Below, piece by piece: positions 17,314 through 26,228 of a stretch of 64,000 bases of DNA. Position 1 is the stretch's first letter. Every line of letters starts with the position of its first letter. The translations under genes and the position numbers were made by a program. The notes beneath the pieces were generated by a model. It saw nothing but the letters and a program-made list of their open reading frames with translations. It made no database searches and was not told the DNA's origin. The stretch comes from JAJFJD01 sp965228975 (GTDB taxonomy: Bacteria > Pseudomonadota > Alphaproteobacteria > UBA8366). Location: NCBI GenBank assembly GCA_965228975.1, contig OZ245851.1:4402001-4466000 (forward strand), given 5' to 3'.

Positions 17314-18318
17314 TTAGGTGAACAGTCTTTCGCCCGGCATGTCCTTATAGAGATCGGCGACGAATTCACCGTAACCGTTGTAGAGCAGCGTCGGAACCCG
17401 GCCATTGGCGCCGAGCACGCGTTCGGTCGCCTGGCTCCACCGTGGATGCGGCACTTCCGGGTTCACGTTGGCCCAAAAACCGTATTCACGGCTTTGGAGC
17501 TGTTCCCAGAAGCTGACCGGGCGTTTATCGGTGAATTCGAACCGCACGAGGCCCTTGATCGACTTGAAACCGTATTTCCACGGCACCGCAAGGCGCAAGG
17601 GCGCGCCATTCTGTTTCGGCATCGTCTTGCCGTAGATGCCGGTCGCCATGAAGGCGAGCTCGTTCGTCGCCTCGGCCAGGCTGAGCCCTTCGACATAGGG
17701 CCAGGGATACCAGCTCTCGCTTTGACCGGGGGCCACCTTTTTGTTCTCGAAGGTCACCATCTTCACGTATTTCGCCGACGAGAGCGGCCGGGCCAGATCG
17801 ACCAGGGCCTTCATCGGAAATCCGCTCCACGGCACCGTCATCGACCAGGCTTCGACGCACCGGAACCGATAGAGCCGCTCTTCCAGCGGCATCTTGGCCA
17901 GCAAGTCGTCTATGCCGATCTCGAACTCCTTCTCGACCTGACCGGCGATCGCGATCGTCCAAGGCCGGATCGGCAGGAGTTGGGCCTTCTCATGGATATT
18001 CTTCGAGGAGCCGAATTCGTAATAGTTGGTGTAGGTCGTCGCCAACTTCTCCGCGGTCAATGGACGATCGACCGTGTATTTCGGGTTACGGTCGACCGGA
18101 TAGAGCTTCGCGGACGGATCGGGAATCTTGGCCCCCGCCTCCAGCGCCGCCCTCTCGGCGGGGTCACCGCCGTCGCAGGCGGACAACAACGCCGGCGCGC
18201 CTAGGAGGATCGGACCCGCGGCGGCCGCCTTGATCAGGCGCCGGCGACTGCGAAACAGGCTTTCGGGGGTCGCCGCCGATTCCGGCAGTTCCCACCCCTT
18301 CGGTATGCGGATCAGCAT
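17314..18318 (-). CDS. msrP: Protein-methionine-sulfoxide reductase catalytic subunit MsrP
   Basis: 334-residue periplasmic molybdopterin enzyme (former YedY) that repairs oxidised methionines. An N-terminal twin-Arg signal (SRRRLIKAAAAG, then a hydrophobic stretch to LLSACDG) indicates Tat export; the canonical F/L after RRx is met by RRLIK. The molybdenum-ligand Cys is C154 in YRFRCVEAWSM, followed by VPWSGFPMKAL and WPYVEGLSLAEA as in the family. The usual heme membrane partner MsrQ is not next to it. It is convergent with tonB. Confidence 0.92.
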   Translation of the reverse strand: MLIRIPKGWELPESAATPESLFRSRRRLIKAAAAGPILLGAPALLSACDGGDPAERAALEAGAKIPDPSAKLYPVDRNPKYTVDRPLTAEKLATTYTNYYEFGSSKNIHEKAQLLPIRPWTIAIAGQVEKEFEIGIDDLLAKMPLEERLYRFRCVEAWSMTVPWSGFPMKALVDLARPLSSAKYVKMVTFENKKVAPGQSESWYPWPYVEGLSLAEATNELAFMATGIYGKTMPKQNGAPLRLAVPWKYGFKSIKGLVRFEFTDKRPVSFWEQLQSREYGFWANVNPEVPHPRWSQATERVLGANGRVPTLLYNGYGEFVADLYKDMPGERLFT

Positions 18319-18476
18319 TCTCGTCTCCTCGGTCGCTGGTTTCCCGGATCATCGCATGCAAGAGATATGGCGGCGAGGGCCACCATCGTCCACCCAGCAC
18401 GCAACGGGGAACGGTGATGACGCCTCGACCGACACATGAAGGCGCTGCGCTTAGCGCAAGCGTTACCCTGGGAGGG

Positions 18477-18761
18477 TTACTTCTTGGCCTTGCAGGGGTT
18501 GCAAGGGCTGCAGGCCTTCTTCGCGGCGCAGGGGTTGCAGGCCTTTTTGGCCGCGCAAGGATTCTTGGCAGCGCACGGATTGCACGCATTCTTGGCCGCG
18601 CACGGGTTCTTGCCGGCACACGGGTTGGCCTTGCAGGCGGCGAGCTGAATGCGCTCACCGGCAACGGCGGTCGCCGTCGGCAAGGCAGCGGCGCTCGAGA
18701 GGGCAACGGCGGCGCCAAGCGCCATGGCGGTGCGAGCGAGCGGCAATTTCTTTTTCTGCAT
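18477..18761 (-). CDS. Exported Cys-rich NPC-repeat peptide
   Basis: 94 residues from the ATG at 18761 (GGAG ribosome site 9 nt upstream): a basic start MQKKKLPLART, a hydrophobic signal (AMALGAAVALSSAAALPTA), then a tail of about 50 residues of repeated N-P-C-A-A-K and K-A-C units with 11 cysteines and about as many lysines. The longer in-frame extension upstream lacks a ribosome site. The composition suggests a periplasmic metal or thiol buffer, but no function is established that I know of. Neighbours are msrP (periplasmic Met repair) and a two-component system, all on the minus strand. Confidence 0.7.
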   Translation of the reverse strand: MQKKKLPLARTAMALGAAVALSSAAALPTATAVAGERIQLAACKANPCAGKNPCAAKNACNPCAAKNPCAAKKACNPCAAKKACSPCNPCKAKK

Positions 18762-18943
18762 AATAATTTTCTCCAAACGCGTTTGTCGGACCCTCTTGGC
18801 GGAGCCCGGAAGCCTCTCGGCCCATCCGCACCGCAATGCACGGCGGAGAGGCCATATCATGGAGTGTCGCAAAACGACGTAAAGTCCCGATAAGGAAGTC
18901 TTAAAGATTTTGTAAGGGCAAAATCGCCCTGAAACCGGCGGTT

Positions 18944-20008
18944 TCAGCGCGCCAACGCGAACCAGAAACGGACATCGCCGTCCTCGGCTTCCGCCCCGAC
19001 CTGGCCGCCATGCGCTTCGACCAACTCTTTCACGATGGTGAGGCCGATCCCCGCGCCGCCGCTGTCGCGCGACCGCGACTTATCGACCCGGTAGAAACGC
19101 TCGAAGATAAGCGGCAGGTCCGCCGCCTCGATCCCGGCCGCCGAATTGGTGAAGGACACGGTAACGTCGTCACCCTCATTCTCGGCCACGACCGTAAGCG
19201 TGCCGCCGTCCGGCGTGTACTGCCAGGCGTTCTGGGTCAGGTTGCGCAACACCTGCAGCAGCTTGTCCCGGTCGCCTTGCACGATCAGCGGCTCTGCCGG
19301 CAGCTTCGTCTCCACGGTGATGCCGCGTGATTGGAACTGAAAGCGGTCGAGTTCCAATGCCTGCGCGATCAGGGCGGGCAGGTCGACCTGCTGGCGGCTG
19401 AGAAACGCCTTCGCCGCATCGGCCTTGGTGAGCTGATGCAGGCTCTCGACCAACCTGACGAGGCGCATGATCTCGTCCTGCAGAATCGCGAAGGTTCCCT
19501 TGTTCGCCTCGACCACGCCGTCGTCCATCGCCTCGAAATACCCGCGCAGGCTTGTCAACGGCGTCCGCAGTTCATGGGCAAGGTCGACAACCATCGTGCG
19601 CCGAAGGCCCTCGATCTTCTCCAGGCTGTCCGCCATGCGATTGAACGCCAGCCCCAACCGGCCCACCTCGTCCTTGGAGGTCACCTCGACCCGCGCGGAA
19701 TAGTCACCCGCCGCGACGCGCTGGCTGATCTCGGTCATCTGCGACAACGGCCGCAGCACCGTCCGCGTCAGCAGGAAACTGAGCAGTACGGCAATCGCCG
19801 CCGCCACGATGCTGGCTTGAATCAGATACCCGTGCACCGATTCGACGAACATCCTGTGCGTGTCGGAGGGCGAAATCTTGTACTCCTCCATCAGCACGGT
19901 GAAGTAGTCGGCGGCCAGGAAATCCACCGCGAACCAGACGATCAGGATCACCGTTCCGATGACGGGCAGGTTGATCGCCAGCAGTTTCCACAAAAGCTTG
20001 TCGCGCAT
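18944..20008 (-). CDS. Sensor histidine kinase (BaeS-like)
   Basis: 354-residue membrane kinase: TM1 (LLAINLPVIGTVILIVWFAV), a short periplasmic sensor of about 50 residues, TM2 (YLIQASIVAAAIAVLLSFLL), HAMP, a DHp domain with the phospho-acceptor His in VVDLAHELRTPLTS, and an ATPase domain with N box RNLTQNAWQYTPDGG and G box GGAGIGLTIVKEL. The short periplasmic loop and DHp resemble BaeS/CreC-type envelope-stress kinases. The start is ATG at 20008; the open frame runs further only into the regulator gene. It lies 16 nt downstream of its cognate regulator. A CTGAAACC/GGTTTCAG hairpin (18931-18948) overlapping the stop, followed on the minus strand by TTTT, may terminate transcription. Confidence 0.9.
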   Translation of the reverse strand: MRDKLLWKLLAINLPVIGTVILIVWFAVDFLAADYFTVLMEEYKISPSDTHRMFVESVHGYLIQASIVAAAIAVLLSFLLTRTVLRPLSQMTEISQRVAAGDYSARVEVTSKDEVGRLGLAFNRMADSLEKIEGLRRTMVVDLAHELRTPLTSLRGYFEAMDDGVVEANKGTFAILQDEIMRLVRLVESLHQLTKADAAKAFLSRQQVDLPALIAQALELDRFQFQSRGITVETKLPAEPLIVQGDRDKLLQVLRNLTQNAWQYTPDGGTLTVVAENEGDDVTVSFTNSAAGIEAADLPLIFERFYRVDKSRSRDSGGAGIGLTIVKELVEAHGGQVGAEAEDGDVRFWFALAR

Positions 20009-20024
20009 ATTCGGCTCCTGGCCG

Positions 20025-20738
20025 TTAGGGGGATTTGGGATCGGCGAAGCGATAGCCGACGCCGTGCACCGTGAGCAGGAATTGCGGCGTCGACGGATCC
20101 GGCTCCAGCTTCTGCCGCAGCTTGCCCATGTGAACATCGATGACGCGGTCGACCACCACCCCGCCGTTGTCGTACAGCCGGTCGAGCAACTCGTCACGGC
20201 TGAAGACCTTGCCCGGCGCCTGCATCATCGTCTGCAACAGCTTGAATTCCGATGGCGTCAGGGCGACGTCGGCGCCATCGACGCTGACCGCGTGCCGCTC
20301 CGGGTCCAGCCGGATCGGTCCGGATTCCAGAACGGTGCTGGCGACGGGCTCGGTACGCGCCGAGGTGCGGCGCAGGATCGCCTTCACCCGCTCCACCAAT
20401 TCGCGGGGACTGAACGGTTTGACGACATAGTCGTCGGCACCGATCGACAAACCGACCACACGGTCCATTTCCTCGGCGCGCGCCGTCAGCATCAGGATCG
20501 GTACATCGGAGTCCCGCCGCAGTGCCCGGCATACCTCCCAGCCGTCCATCCCGGGCAGGTTGATGTCCAAGATCACCAGGGCCGGGTCCTCGCGCCGCGC
20601 CAGCGCCAGACCGTTGTCGCCATCGCCGGCGCTCACCGTCTCGAAGCCGTCCTTCTGCAAATACTGCTCGACCAACGACGCGATATTGCGGTCGTCCTCG
20701 ACGATCAGGATCGGCCGGCGGGGCTGTGGATCGGACAT
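20025..20738 (-). CDS. OmpR family response regulator
   Basis: 237 residues: receiver domain (ILIVEDDRN acidic pocket, phospho-acceptor Asp in LVILDINLPGMDGWEV, Lys in YVVKPFSPREL) and a winged-helix DNA-binding domain (LTPSEFKLLQTMMQAPGKVFSRDELLDRLYD ... VDVHMGKLRQKL-type helix ... VHGVGYRFA). The start is ATG at 20738. It is the first gene of the two-component operon and is divergent from the CitE-like gene. Candidate targets are the adjacent Cys-rich peptide and msrP; no operator was identified. Confidence 0.92.
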   Translation of the reverse strand: MSDPQPRRPILIVEDDRNIASLVEQYLQKDGFETVSAGDGDNGLALARREDPALVILDINLPGMDGWEVCRALRRDSDVPILMLTARAEEMDRVVGLSIGADDYVVKPFSPRELVERVKAILRRTSARTEPVASTVLESGPIRLDPERHAVSVDGADVALTPSEFKLLQTMMQAPGKVFSRDELLDRLYDNGGVVVDRVIDVHMGKLRQKLEPDPSTPQFLLTVHGVGYRFADPKSP

Positions 20739-20854
20739 GGCGGCGCTCCCTGTACTCGACTCGTTCTGCCGCAAAATCTCGAATCGGCGCGGCGATGCCG
20801 GCCAATTTGACGTATGATGGTGCCCAAACGCAATGCACGGGGAGTTACGAAAGA

Positions 20855-21703
20855 GTGAGTGAGACCACGATACAGCCGCGCCGAAGCCTGATTTTCGTTC
20901 CGGGCGACCATCCCGAGATGTTCCCCAAGGCGCTGACAACCGGCAGCGATATCGTCTGCGTCGACCTGGAAGACGCCATCGCGCCGCAGCATAAACAGAT
21001 CGCGCGCGACAAGACGCTGGCCCTATTCGCCGAACCCCAGGCCGATGACGGGGTCGAGCGGATCGTCCGGATCAACTGCCTGCGCACGCCGGAAGGACAA
21101 CGCGACGTGTTGGCGATCGGCGAGACCGACACACCGCCGCCCGCCCTGATGCTGACCAAGGTCAAAACCGCCGACGAGGTACGCCTGCTCGCCGACCTGT
21201 TGAGCGGATCACATGGCGAGATCCGGTTTCACGTGATCATCGAAACGAATGACGGGCTGAACGCCGCCTACGACATCGCGCAATCCTGTGACCGCATCGA
21301 CTCCCTGTTGTTCGGGGGGGTCGACATGGCCGCCGACCTTCGCGTCGAGCCGACCTGGAACGGGCTGCTGCATGCCCGCCAACGGGCGGTCCACGCCGCC
21401 GCGGGCGCCGATGTCGACATGATCGACGTGCCGTTCCTGGACCTCAACGACATGCCGGGCTTGGAAGAGGCCGCGCAGGCGTCCGCAGAGATCGGCTTCA
21501 CCGGCAAGGCGGCGATCCATCCCAAGCAAATTCCGGTGATCAACGGCATTTTCAGCCCGAGCGCCGAGCAAGTGGACAAGGCGCGACGAATCGTCGAGGC
21601 CTTCGCAAACCACGACAGCGGTTTGCTGGTGGTGGACGGCGAGTTGATCGAACGGCCGGTCCTGCGCTCGATGCACCGGGTGCTGGCGCTGGCAGACCGG
21701 TAA
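20855..21703 (+). CDS. CitE-like CoA ester lyase (HpcH/HpaI superfamily)
   Basis: 282-residue TIM-barrel enzyme of the CitE/Mcl group. Typical elements: RRSLIFVPGDHPEMF, VCVDLEDAI (metal-binding Asp/Glu region), RINCLRTPEG, IIETNDGLNAA (metal-ligand Glu) and GKAAIHPKQIPVINGIFSPS near the C-terminus. Members cleave or form malyl-, citramalyl- or beta-hydroxyacyl-CoA. The start is GTG at 20855 with GGAG 10 nt upstream. It is the first of three plus-strand genes for carboxylate handling. Confidence 0.87.
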   Translation: MSETTIQPRRSLIFVPGDHPEMFPKALTTGSDIVCVDLEDAIAPQHKQIARDKTLALFAEPQADDGVERIVRINCLRTPEGQRDVLAIGETDTPPPALMLTKVKTADEVRLLADLLSGSHGEIRFHVIIETNDGLNAAYDIAQSCDRIDSLLFGGVDMAADLRVEPTWNGLLHARQRAVHAAAGADVDMIDVPFLDLNDMPGLEEAAQASAEIGFTGKAAIHPKQIPVINGIFSPSAEQVDKARRIVEAFANHDSGLLVVDGELIERPVLRSMHRVLALADR

Positions 21704-21731
21704 CCGAAATCAAGACTAGGGAGAGACACCA

Positions 21732-22598
21732 ATGGCCAAGGATTTGCCGCGTCTGAACGGCGCGATCCGGGCGCTCGAACAGGGCAAGCCCACCTTCACC
21801 ACCTTCACCGCGCCGGAAATCGGCGCGACCCAGGCGATCAACGCCGCGCCGTATGATGCGCTGGTGTTCGAGATGGAGCACGGCGCCTATGACGTCACCG
21901 CGATGCGCCACTGCATGCAATATATGCTCGACCGGCGCCAGATCCTGGACGGCGGCAGCCTCGCGCCCGCGACCGCGCCCTTCGTGCGCATTCCGCCGAA
22001 CGGCGGCGAAATGAACCAGTGGACCGCCAAGCAGGTGCTCGACCTCGGCGTCTACGGCGTGATCTGGCCGCATGTCAGCACGGTCGACGAGGCGCGCAAC
22101 GCGGTCGCCGCCTGCCGATACCCCCGCCCGCCGGAGGCACCATTGTTCGAGCCCGCGGGCCAGCGCGGCGATGGCCCGCGCACCGCCGCCGGCTACTGGG
22201 GCGTGGACCAGCAGACCTATTACAAACGCGCCGACGTGTGGCCGCTGAATCCGGACGGCGAAATCCTCGTGGTGATCATGTGCGAGGAGAAACGCGCCAT
22301 CGACAACCTGCCGAAGATGCTGGAAGAGGTTCAGGGCATCGGCGTGGTGCTGATCGGCGAAGGCGACCTGTCGCAAGATTTAGGCTATCCAAGGCAGTAT
22401 GACCATCCGACCGTCGCGTCGGCGATCGACGAGATCCTGACGATCTGCAAGGAACATGACGTGGTCTGCGGCCATCCGCATGTCGACGCCGGCAATGTGG
22501 ACGAGCTGTTGGAGCGCGGCTTCCGCTGGCTGATGGCGCAACCGACACTGTCCTTCGCCGGGTTGGAACGGGGCCTCGCCTCATCCGGACGCGGCTGA
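21732..22598 (+). CDS. HpcH/HpaI family aldolase
   Basis: 288-residue class II pyruvate aldolase-like protein. VFEMEHGAYDV (catalytic and metal region), VRIPPNGG, VYGVIWPHVSTVDEARNAV and the late VLIGEGDLSQDLGYP match the family that condenses or cleaves 2-oxo acids with aldehydes. Compared with HpaI (about 250 residues) it has an insert around RYPRPPEAPLFEPAGQRG, typical of a larger subgroup with a YWG motif. It lies 28 nt after the CitE-like gene with an AGGGAGAG ribosome site, so it is co-transcribed. Confidence 0.85.
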   Translation: MAKDLPRLNGAIRALEQGKPTFTTFTAPEIGATQAINAAPYDALVFEMEHGAYDVTAMRHCMQYMLDRRQILDGGSLAPATAPFVRIPPNGGEMNQWTAKQVLDLGVYGVIWPHVSTVDEARNAVAACRYPRPPEAPLFEPAGQRGDGPRTAAGYWGVDQQTYYKRADVWPLNPDGEILVVIMCEEKRAIDNLPKMLEEVQGIGVVLIGEGDLSQDLGYPRQYDHPTVASAIDEILTICKEHDVVCGHPHVDAGNVDELLERGFRWLMAQPTLSFAGLERGLASSGRG

Positions 22599-22740
22599 GC
22601 GGCACACCTCGGCGGGCCGGCTCAAATTTGCCGTCCGCCGCATTGCGGCGGCGGCGGATTCCGCGCATACATAAGCTATCGGGGACCGTTCTCCTCCCAC
22701 CGATTTCCGGCGCAGAGACACGACAAAAGCGAGCATCTTC

Positions 22741-24372
22741 ATGCAAAAACCAGACTCGGTCCGCGGCGCGGATAGGGCCGCGCAGGCCCTGCGGGCGGCC
22801 GGCATCGAAACCGTCTTCGCCATGTCCGGCAACCAGATCATGGTCCTGTTCGATGCCTTCCTGGACGAACAGATCAACGTCGTCCATATCCGCCACGAAG
22901 CCGCCGCGGTCCACATGGCCGAAGCCCGTGCGCAGTTGACCGGCGATGTCGCGGTTGCGCTGGTACCGGCCGGGCCGGGATTTGCCAACGCGTTGTCCGC
23001 GCTCTATTCCGCCCGCATGTCCGAAAGCCCGATGGTGCTGTTGAGCGGCCACGCGCCCGTCGCCCGCATCGGCCAGGGCGCCTTTCAGGAAATGCCGCAG
23101 GCCGATATGGCCGCCCATCTGGCGAAGGCCTCATGGACCGTCGAGAAACCCGAAGACGCCGCTGCCGCCGTCGCCGAGGCAATGCGGATCGCGCGCGCCG
23201 GCCGGCCCGGACCGGTTCATGTCGCCCTGCCCTTCGACATCCTCTGCGCCGAGACCAATGGCGGCGCGGTGCCCGCGGCGGAGGCGTTTACGCCGTCCTC
23301 AACCGACCTGGCCGACGCGGACGCCCGGAAAACACTCGACGCCATCGCGGCGGCCGCGCGCCCGTTGATCCTGGTCGGCCCGACCTTCGCCCGTGGCAAA
23401 GGGGCGGAGGCCGCGAAACGCCTTGAGGCGGCAACCGGGGTGCCCGTCGTTTGCTCGGAAAGCCCACGGGGCACCAACGATCCCTGTCTCGGTGCGTTCG
23501 CGGAAGCGTTGCAAGACGCCGATCTGGTGGTGTCGGTCGGCAAGCGGCTGGATTTCACCGTCCAGCTGGGCGCGGCAATGGCCGCCGATGGCGCCGTCAT
23601 TCACATCGATCCGGAACAGTTGGAGCTCGACCGCAGCGGCGCGTTGTTCGGAGACCGCCTGAAGCTGTCCGCCAAGGCCGATGCGCTGCCCGCCGCCGAA
23701 CGATTGACCGCTCTCGCCGAGGCACCGGGCATAGACGCCGACTGGGCCGCCAACGTGAAAGACGCGGTGACCCACCGGCCCGCGGAATGGGCGTCGCTCT
23801 CCGGCGGACCGGACGGCCCGCTGCACCCGATCGACGTCTGCCGCGCGGTTCAAGCCAAGCTCGACGAGTCGCCGGACGCGGTGCTCATTATCGATGGCGG
23901 CGAATTCGGCCAATGGGCGCAGGCCTGCCTGAAAGCCCCAAACCGCATCATCAACGGCCCCGGCGGCGCCATCGGCGCGGGCATTCCGTTCAGTGTCGCC
24001 GCCGGCCTTACCAAGCCCGGCGCACCGGTCATCGCGCTGATGGGCGACGGCTCGATGGGGTTCCATCTGAGCGAGTTCGACACGGCGGCGCGGGCCAATT
24101 CGCCCTTCGTGCTGATCGTCGGCAACGACGCGAAATGGAACGCGGAATTCCAGATCCAGCTGCGCGACTACGGACCGCAGCGTATGATGGGGTGCGAACT
24201 GAACGCCACGCGATACGACCAAGCCGCCGTCGCCTTGGGATGCGAAGGGGGACTGGTGACCCGCGCGGACGAAATGGCGCCGGCCCTCGACAAGGCCTTG
24301 AAATCGGGCCGTCCGACCTGCCTCAACGTATCGATCGAAAGCCATCCGGCGCCGACGGTCCGGCGCGGCTGA
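22741..24372 (+). CDS. Thiamine pyrophosphate-dependent decarboxylase/ligase
   Basis: 543-residue TPP enzyme of the acetolactate synthase / benzoylformate decarboxylase superfamily. N-terminal PYR domain with the activating Glu in HIRHEAAAVHMAEA, central domain (RPLILVGPTFARGKGAE), and C-terminal PP domain with GDGSMGFHLSEFDTAARA followed by VGND as the Mg/TPP motif. It is shorter and more divergent than true IlvB; no small regulatory subunit is adjacent, so a 2-oxo acid decarboxylase or lyase role is more likely. It is separated by 142 bases from the aldolase gene and converges on the ABC importer operon. Confidence 0.85.
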   Translation: MQKPDSVRGADRAAQALRAAGIETVFAMSGNQIMVLFDAFLDEQINVVHIRHEAAAVHMAEARAQLTGDVAVALVPAGPGFANALSALYSARMSESPMVLLSGHAPVARIGQGAFQEMPQADMAAHLAKASWTVEKPEDAAAAVAEAMRIARAGRPGPVHVALPFDILCAETNGGAVPAAEAFTPSSTDLADADARKTLDAIAAAARPLILVGPTFARGKGAEAAKRLEAATGVPVVCSESPRGTNDPCLGAFAEALQDADLVVSVGKRLDFTVQLGAAMAADGAVIHIDPEQLELDRSGALFGDRLKLSAKADALPAAERLTALAEAPGIDADWAANVKDAVTHRPAEWASLSGGPDGPLHPIDVCRAVQAKLDESPDAVLIIDGGEFGQWAQACLKAPNRIINGPGGAIGAGIPFSVAAGLTKPGAPVIALMGDGSMGFHLSEFDTAARANSPFVLIVGNDAKWNAEFQIQLRDYGPQRMMGCELNATRYDQAAVALGCEGGLVTRADEMAPALDKALKSGRPTCLNVSIESHPAPTVRRG

Positions 24373-24407
24373 GCGGCGGCCGACACTTCCCCAAGAAATC
24401 GGCACGG

Positions 24408-24436
24408 AAAAAAAGTGGGGCCACGAAGGCCCCACT
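24408..24436 (-). terminator. Intrinsic terminator of the ABC importer operon
   Basis: On the minus strand, a 9-bp stem AGTGGGGCC/GGCCCCACT with a 5-base loop is followed by a run of seven T (the A run at 24408-24414 on the plus strand). It lies 24 bases after the solute-binding protein stop. Confidence 0.85.
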
Positions 24437-24460
24437 CGATCGCCGGTCAAATGACGGCGT

Positions 24461-25981
24461 TTATTTCTTCCACTTCGCGAACTGGAAGCGCGGCACTTCG
24501 TCGAGGCCGGCTTTGAGTTCGAGATCCTTGTGGATTCCGTAGAAGCGTTTGACGCCGAAGGTCGGCATCCAATACGCCTGATCGATGATCCGCTTCTGCG
24601 CCTTCTTGTAGATGGCGGCGCGAAGCTCGGGATCGACCGAATTACGGGCCTCGTTCAACCATTTCGACAATTCCTCGTCGCCCGTATAGTTATTCGACGA
24701 TTCCATGTCGAAGAAGGGGAACAGGATCGCGTCTGCATCGAAGATGTTGTAGCTGCCCCAGTTCCAGTTACCGATACCCGTCACCTTGCCGGCACGGCGC
24801 AGCTTGGCCATCTGTTGCGAATTCCCGCGGTAGTCCTTCAGGTTCACCTTGATGCCGACCTTCTTCAACATCTCCACCGCCGCCTGATTGGGCAGGTTCT
24901 GGTGATCGGCATACTGCCAGAGGTCGATTTCGAACCCGTTCGGGAAACCGGCTTCGGCCAATAGCTTCTTGGCTTTCTCCGGATCGTAGTCATACCACTT
25001 GATGGTCTTGTCGTAACCGAAATGATGCGGGCTCATCGGCGTATTCACCGGATACCCTTCGTCCCGGACCAGCTTCTTGACGATCTTGTCCCGGTTGATC
25101 GCATGCGCGATCGCCCGGCGGACCCGGACGTCCTTGACCGGCGTATCCCCTGCCCGGCCCTTCGAATCGAATTGCCAGAAGTCGATCCGGATGATCGGGA
25201 AGTTCAACACCTCGTAGTTCGGCTGGTCCTTGAAGCCCGGCACCTGGTCGAGCAGCAGGTTCAGCGAGACGTCGGTACCGCCCGAGAACAGTTCGGCAAG
25301 CCGCGTGGACGCTTCCGGCACGACCTTCAGAGTCGCTTTTTCGATCGCGGGAACGCCCTTCATCCAGTAGTTCTCGTTGCGCACGAGTTCGACCTTGCTG
25401 CCCTTGGTCCAGCTCACCCACTTGTATGGGCCGGACCCCATGGCGTGCTCTTGCATATACTGGTCGTCCTTGCCCCACTTCGGATCCATGATGAAGAGCG
25501 TGTTCAGACGTTCCAGCGCCAGCGCATACGGCTCATGGGTGTGGATGATGAAGTTGTGGTCGTCGATGACCTCGACGCTCTTGACCCATTTGAAGTTCGG
25601 CAGCCGCGGTGACTTGCGGTCCTTGTTGAGAACCCGGTCCTCGATCGTGTACCGGACTGCCTCGGCGGTCAGCGGGTTGCCGTTATGAAACTTCACATCT
25701 TTGCGGATCGTGAATTTCCATGACCGGTCGGTCGGCGTGCTCCACGACGTCGCGACATGCGGCAAAATCTTTCCCGTGTCCGGATCGCGCAACACCAGCG
25801 GATCCCAGACCATGTAACCCATCTGGAGCATCTGACGTGCGGACGTCTGATACGGCTCCATGGTGTGGAACTTGGTGTAGAACGCGATGTTCAAACTGTC
25901 GCGCGCCGCCTGCGCCGGCGCCACGACCGCGACCGCGAGAAACGCGGTGGCGATGGATAAAAGTTTAAGTCTGCCTGGCAT
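24461..25981 (-). CDS. ABC transporter solute-binding protein, family 5
   Basis: 506-residue periplasmic peptide/nickel-type binding protein (SBP_bac_5). Signal peptide LLSIATAFLAVAVVAPAQA then ARDSLNIAFY. The family core VWDPLVLRDPDTGKILPHVATSW and FTIRKDVKFHNGNPLTAEAVRYTIED is present, as is VRRAIAHAINRDKIV. It is the last gene of the importer locus, separated by 247 bases from the ATPase gene, which probably holds its own promoter. The ligand is likely an oligopeptide or other small polar molecule. Confidence 0.9.
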   Translation of the reverse strand: MPGRLKLLSIATAFLAVAVVAPAQAARDSLNIAFYTKFHTMEPYQTSARQMLQMGYMVWDPLVLRDPDTGKILPHVATSWSTPTDRSWKFTIRKDVKFHNGNPLTAEAVRYTIEDRVLNKDRKSPRLPNFKWVKSVEVIDDHNFIIHTHEPYALALERLNTLFIMDPKWGKDDQYMQEHAMGSGPYKWVSWTKGSKVELVRNENYWMKGVPAIEKATLKVVPEASTRLAELFSGGTDVSLNLLLDQVPGFKDQPNYEVLNFPIIRIDFWQFDSKGRAGDTPVKDVRVRRAIAHAINRDKIVKKLVRDEGYPVNTPMSPHHFGYDKTIKWYDYDPEKAKKLLAEAGFPNGFEIDLWQYADHQNLPNQAAVEMLKKVGIKVNLKDYRGNSQQMAKLRRAGKVTGIGNWNWGSYNIFDADAILFPFFDMESSNNYTGDEELSKWLNEARNSVDPELRAAIYKKAQKRIIDQAYWMPTFGVKRFYGIHKDLELKAGLDEVPRFQFAKWKK

Positions 25982-26228
25982 TGCGGGCCTCTCCTTTTGT
26001 CATTCGATTTCCAATTTTTCGAATTTTCCGATCATTGCGGTGCTCCCTTATCGACCGCAGCCCTTTGTCGCATCGTTCAGCCGCAGCCGGACCGGATAGT
26101 CTTTTTGTTGTTCCGTTTCAAAAGAATAGAGTGACCGCCGAAGGCGGCGCAAGTCACTTACCCCGTAATTACAACCAATGCGCCACGAATATGGGCCGAT
26201 GCGGCACGTTTACATGAGAATGCCCCCA

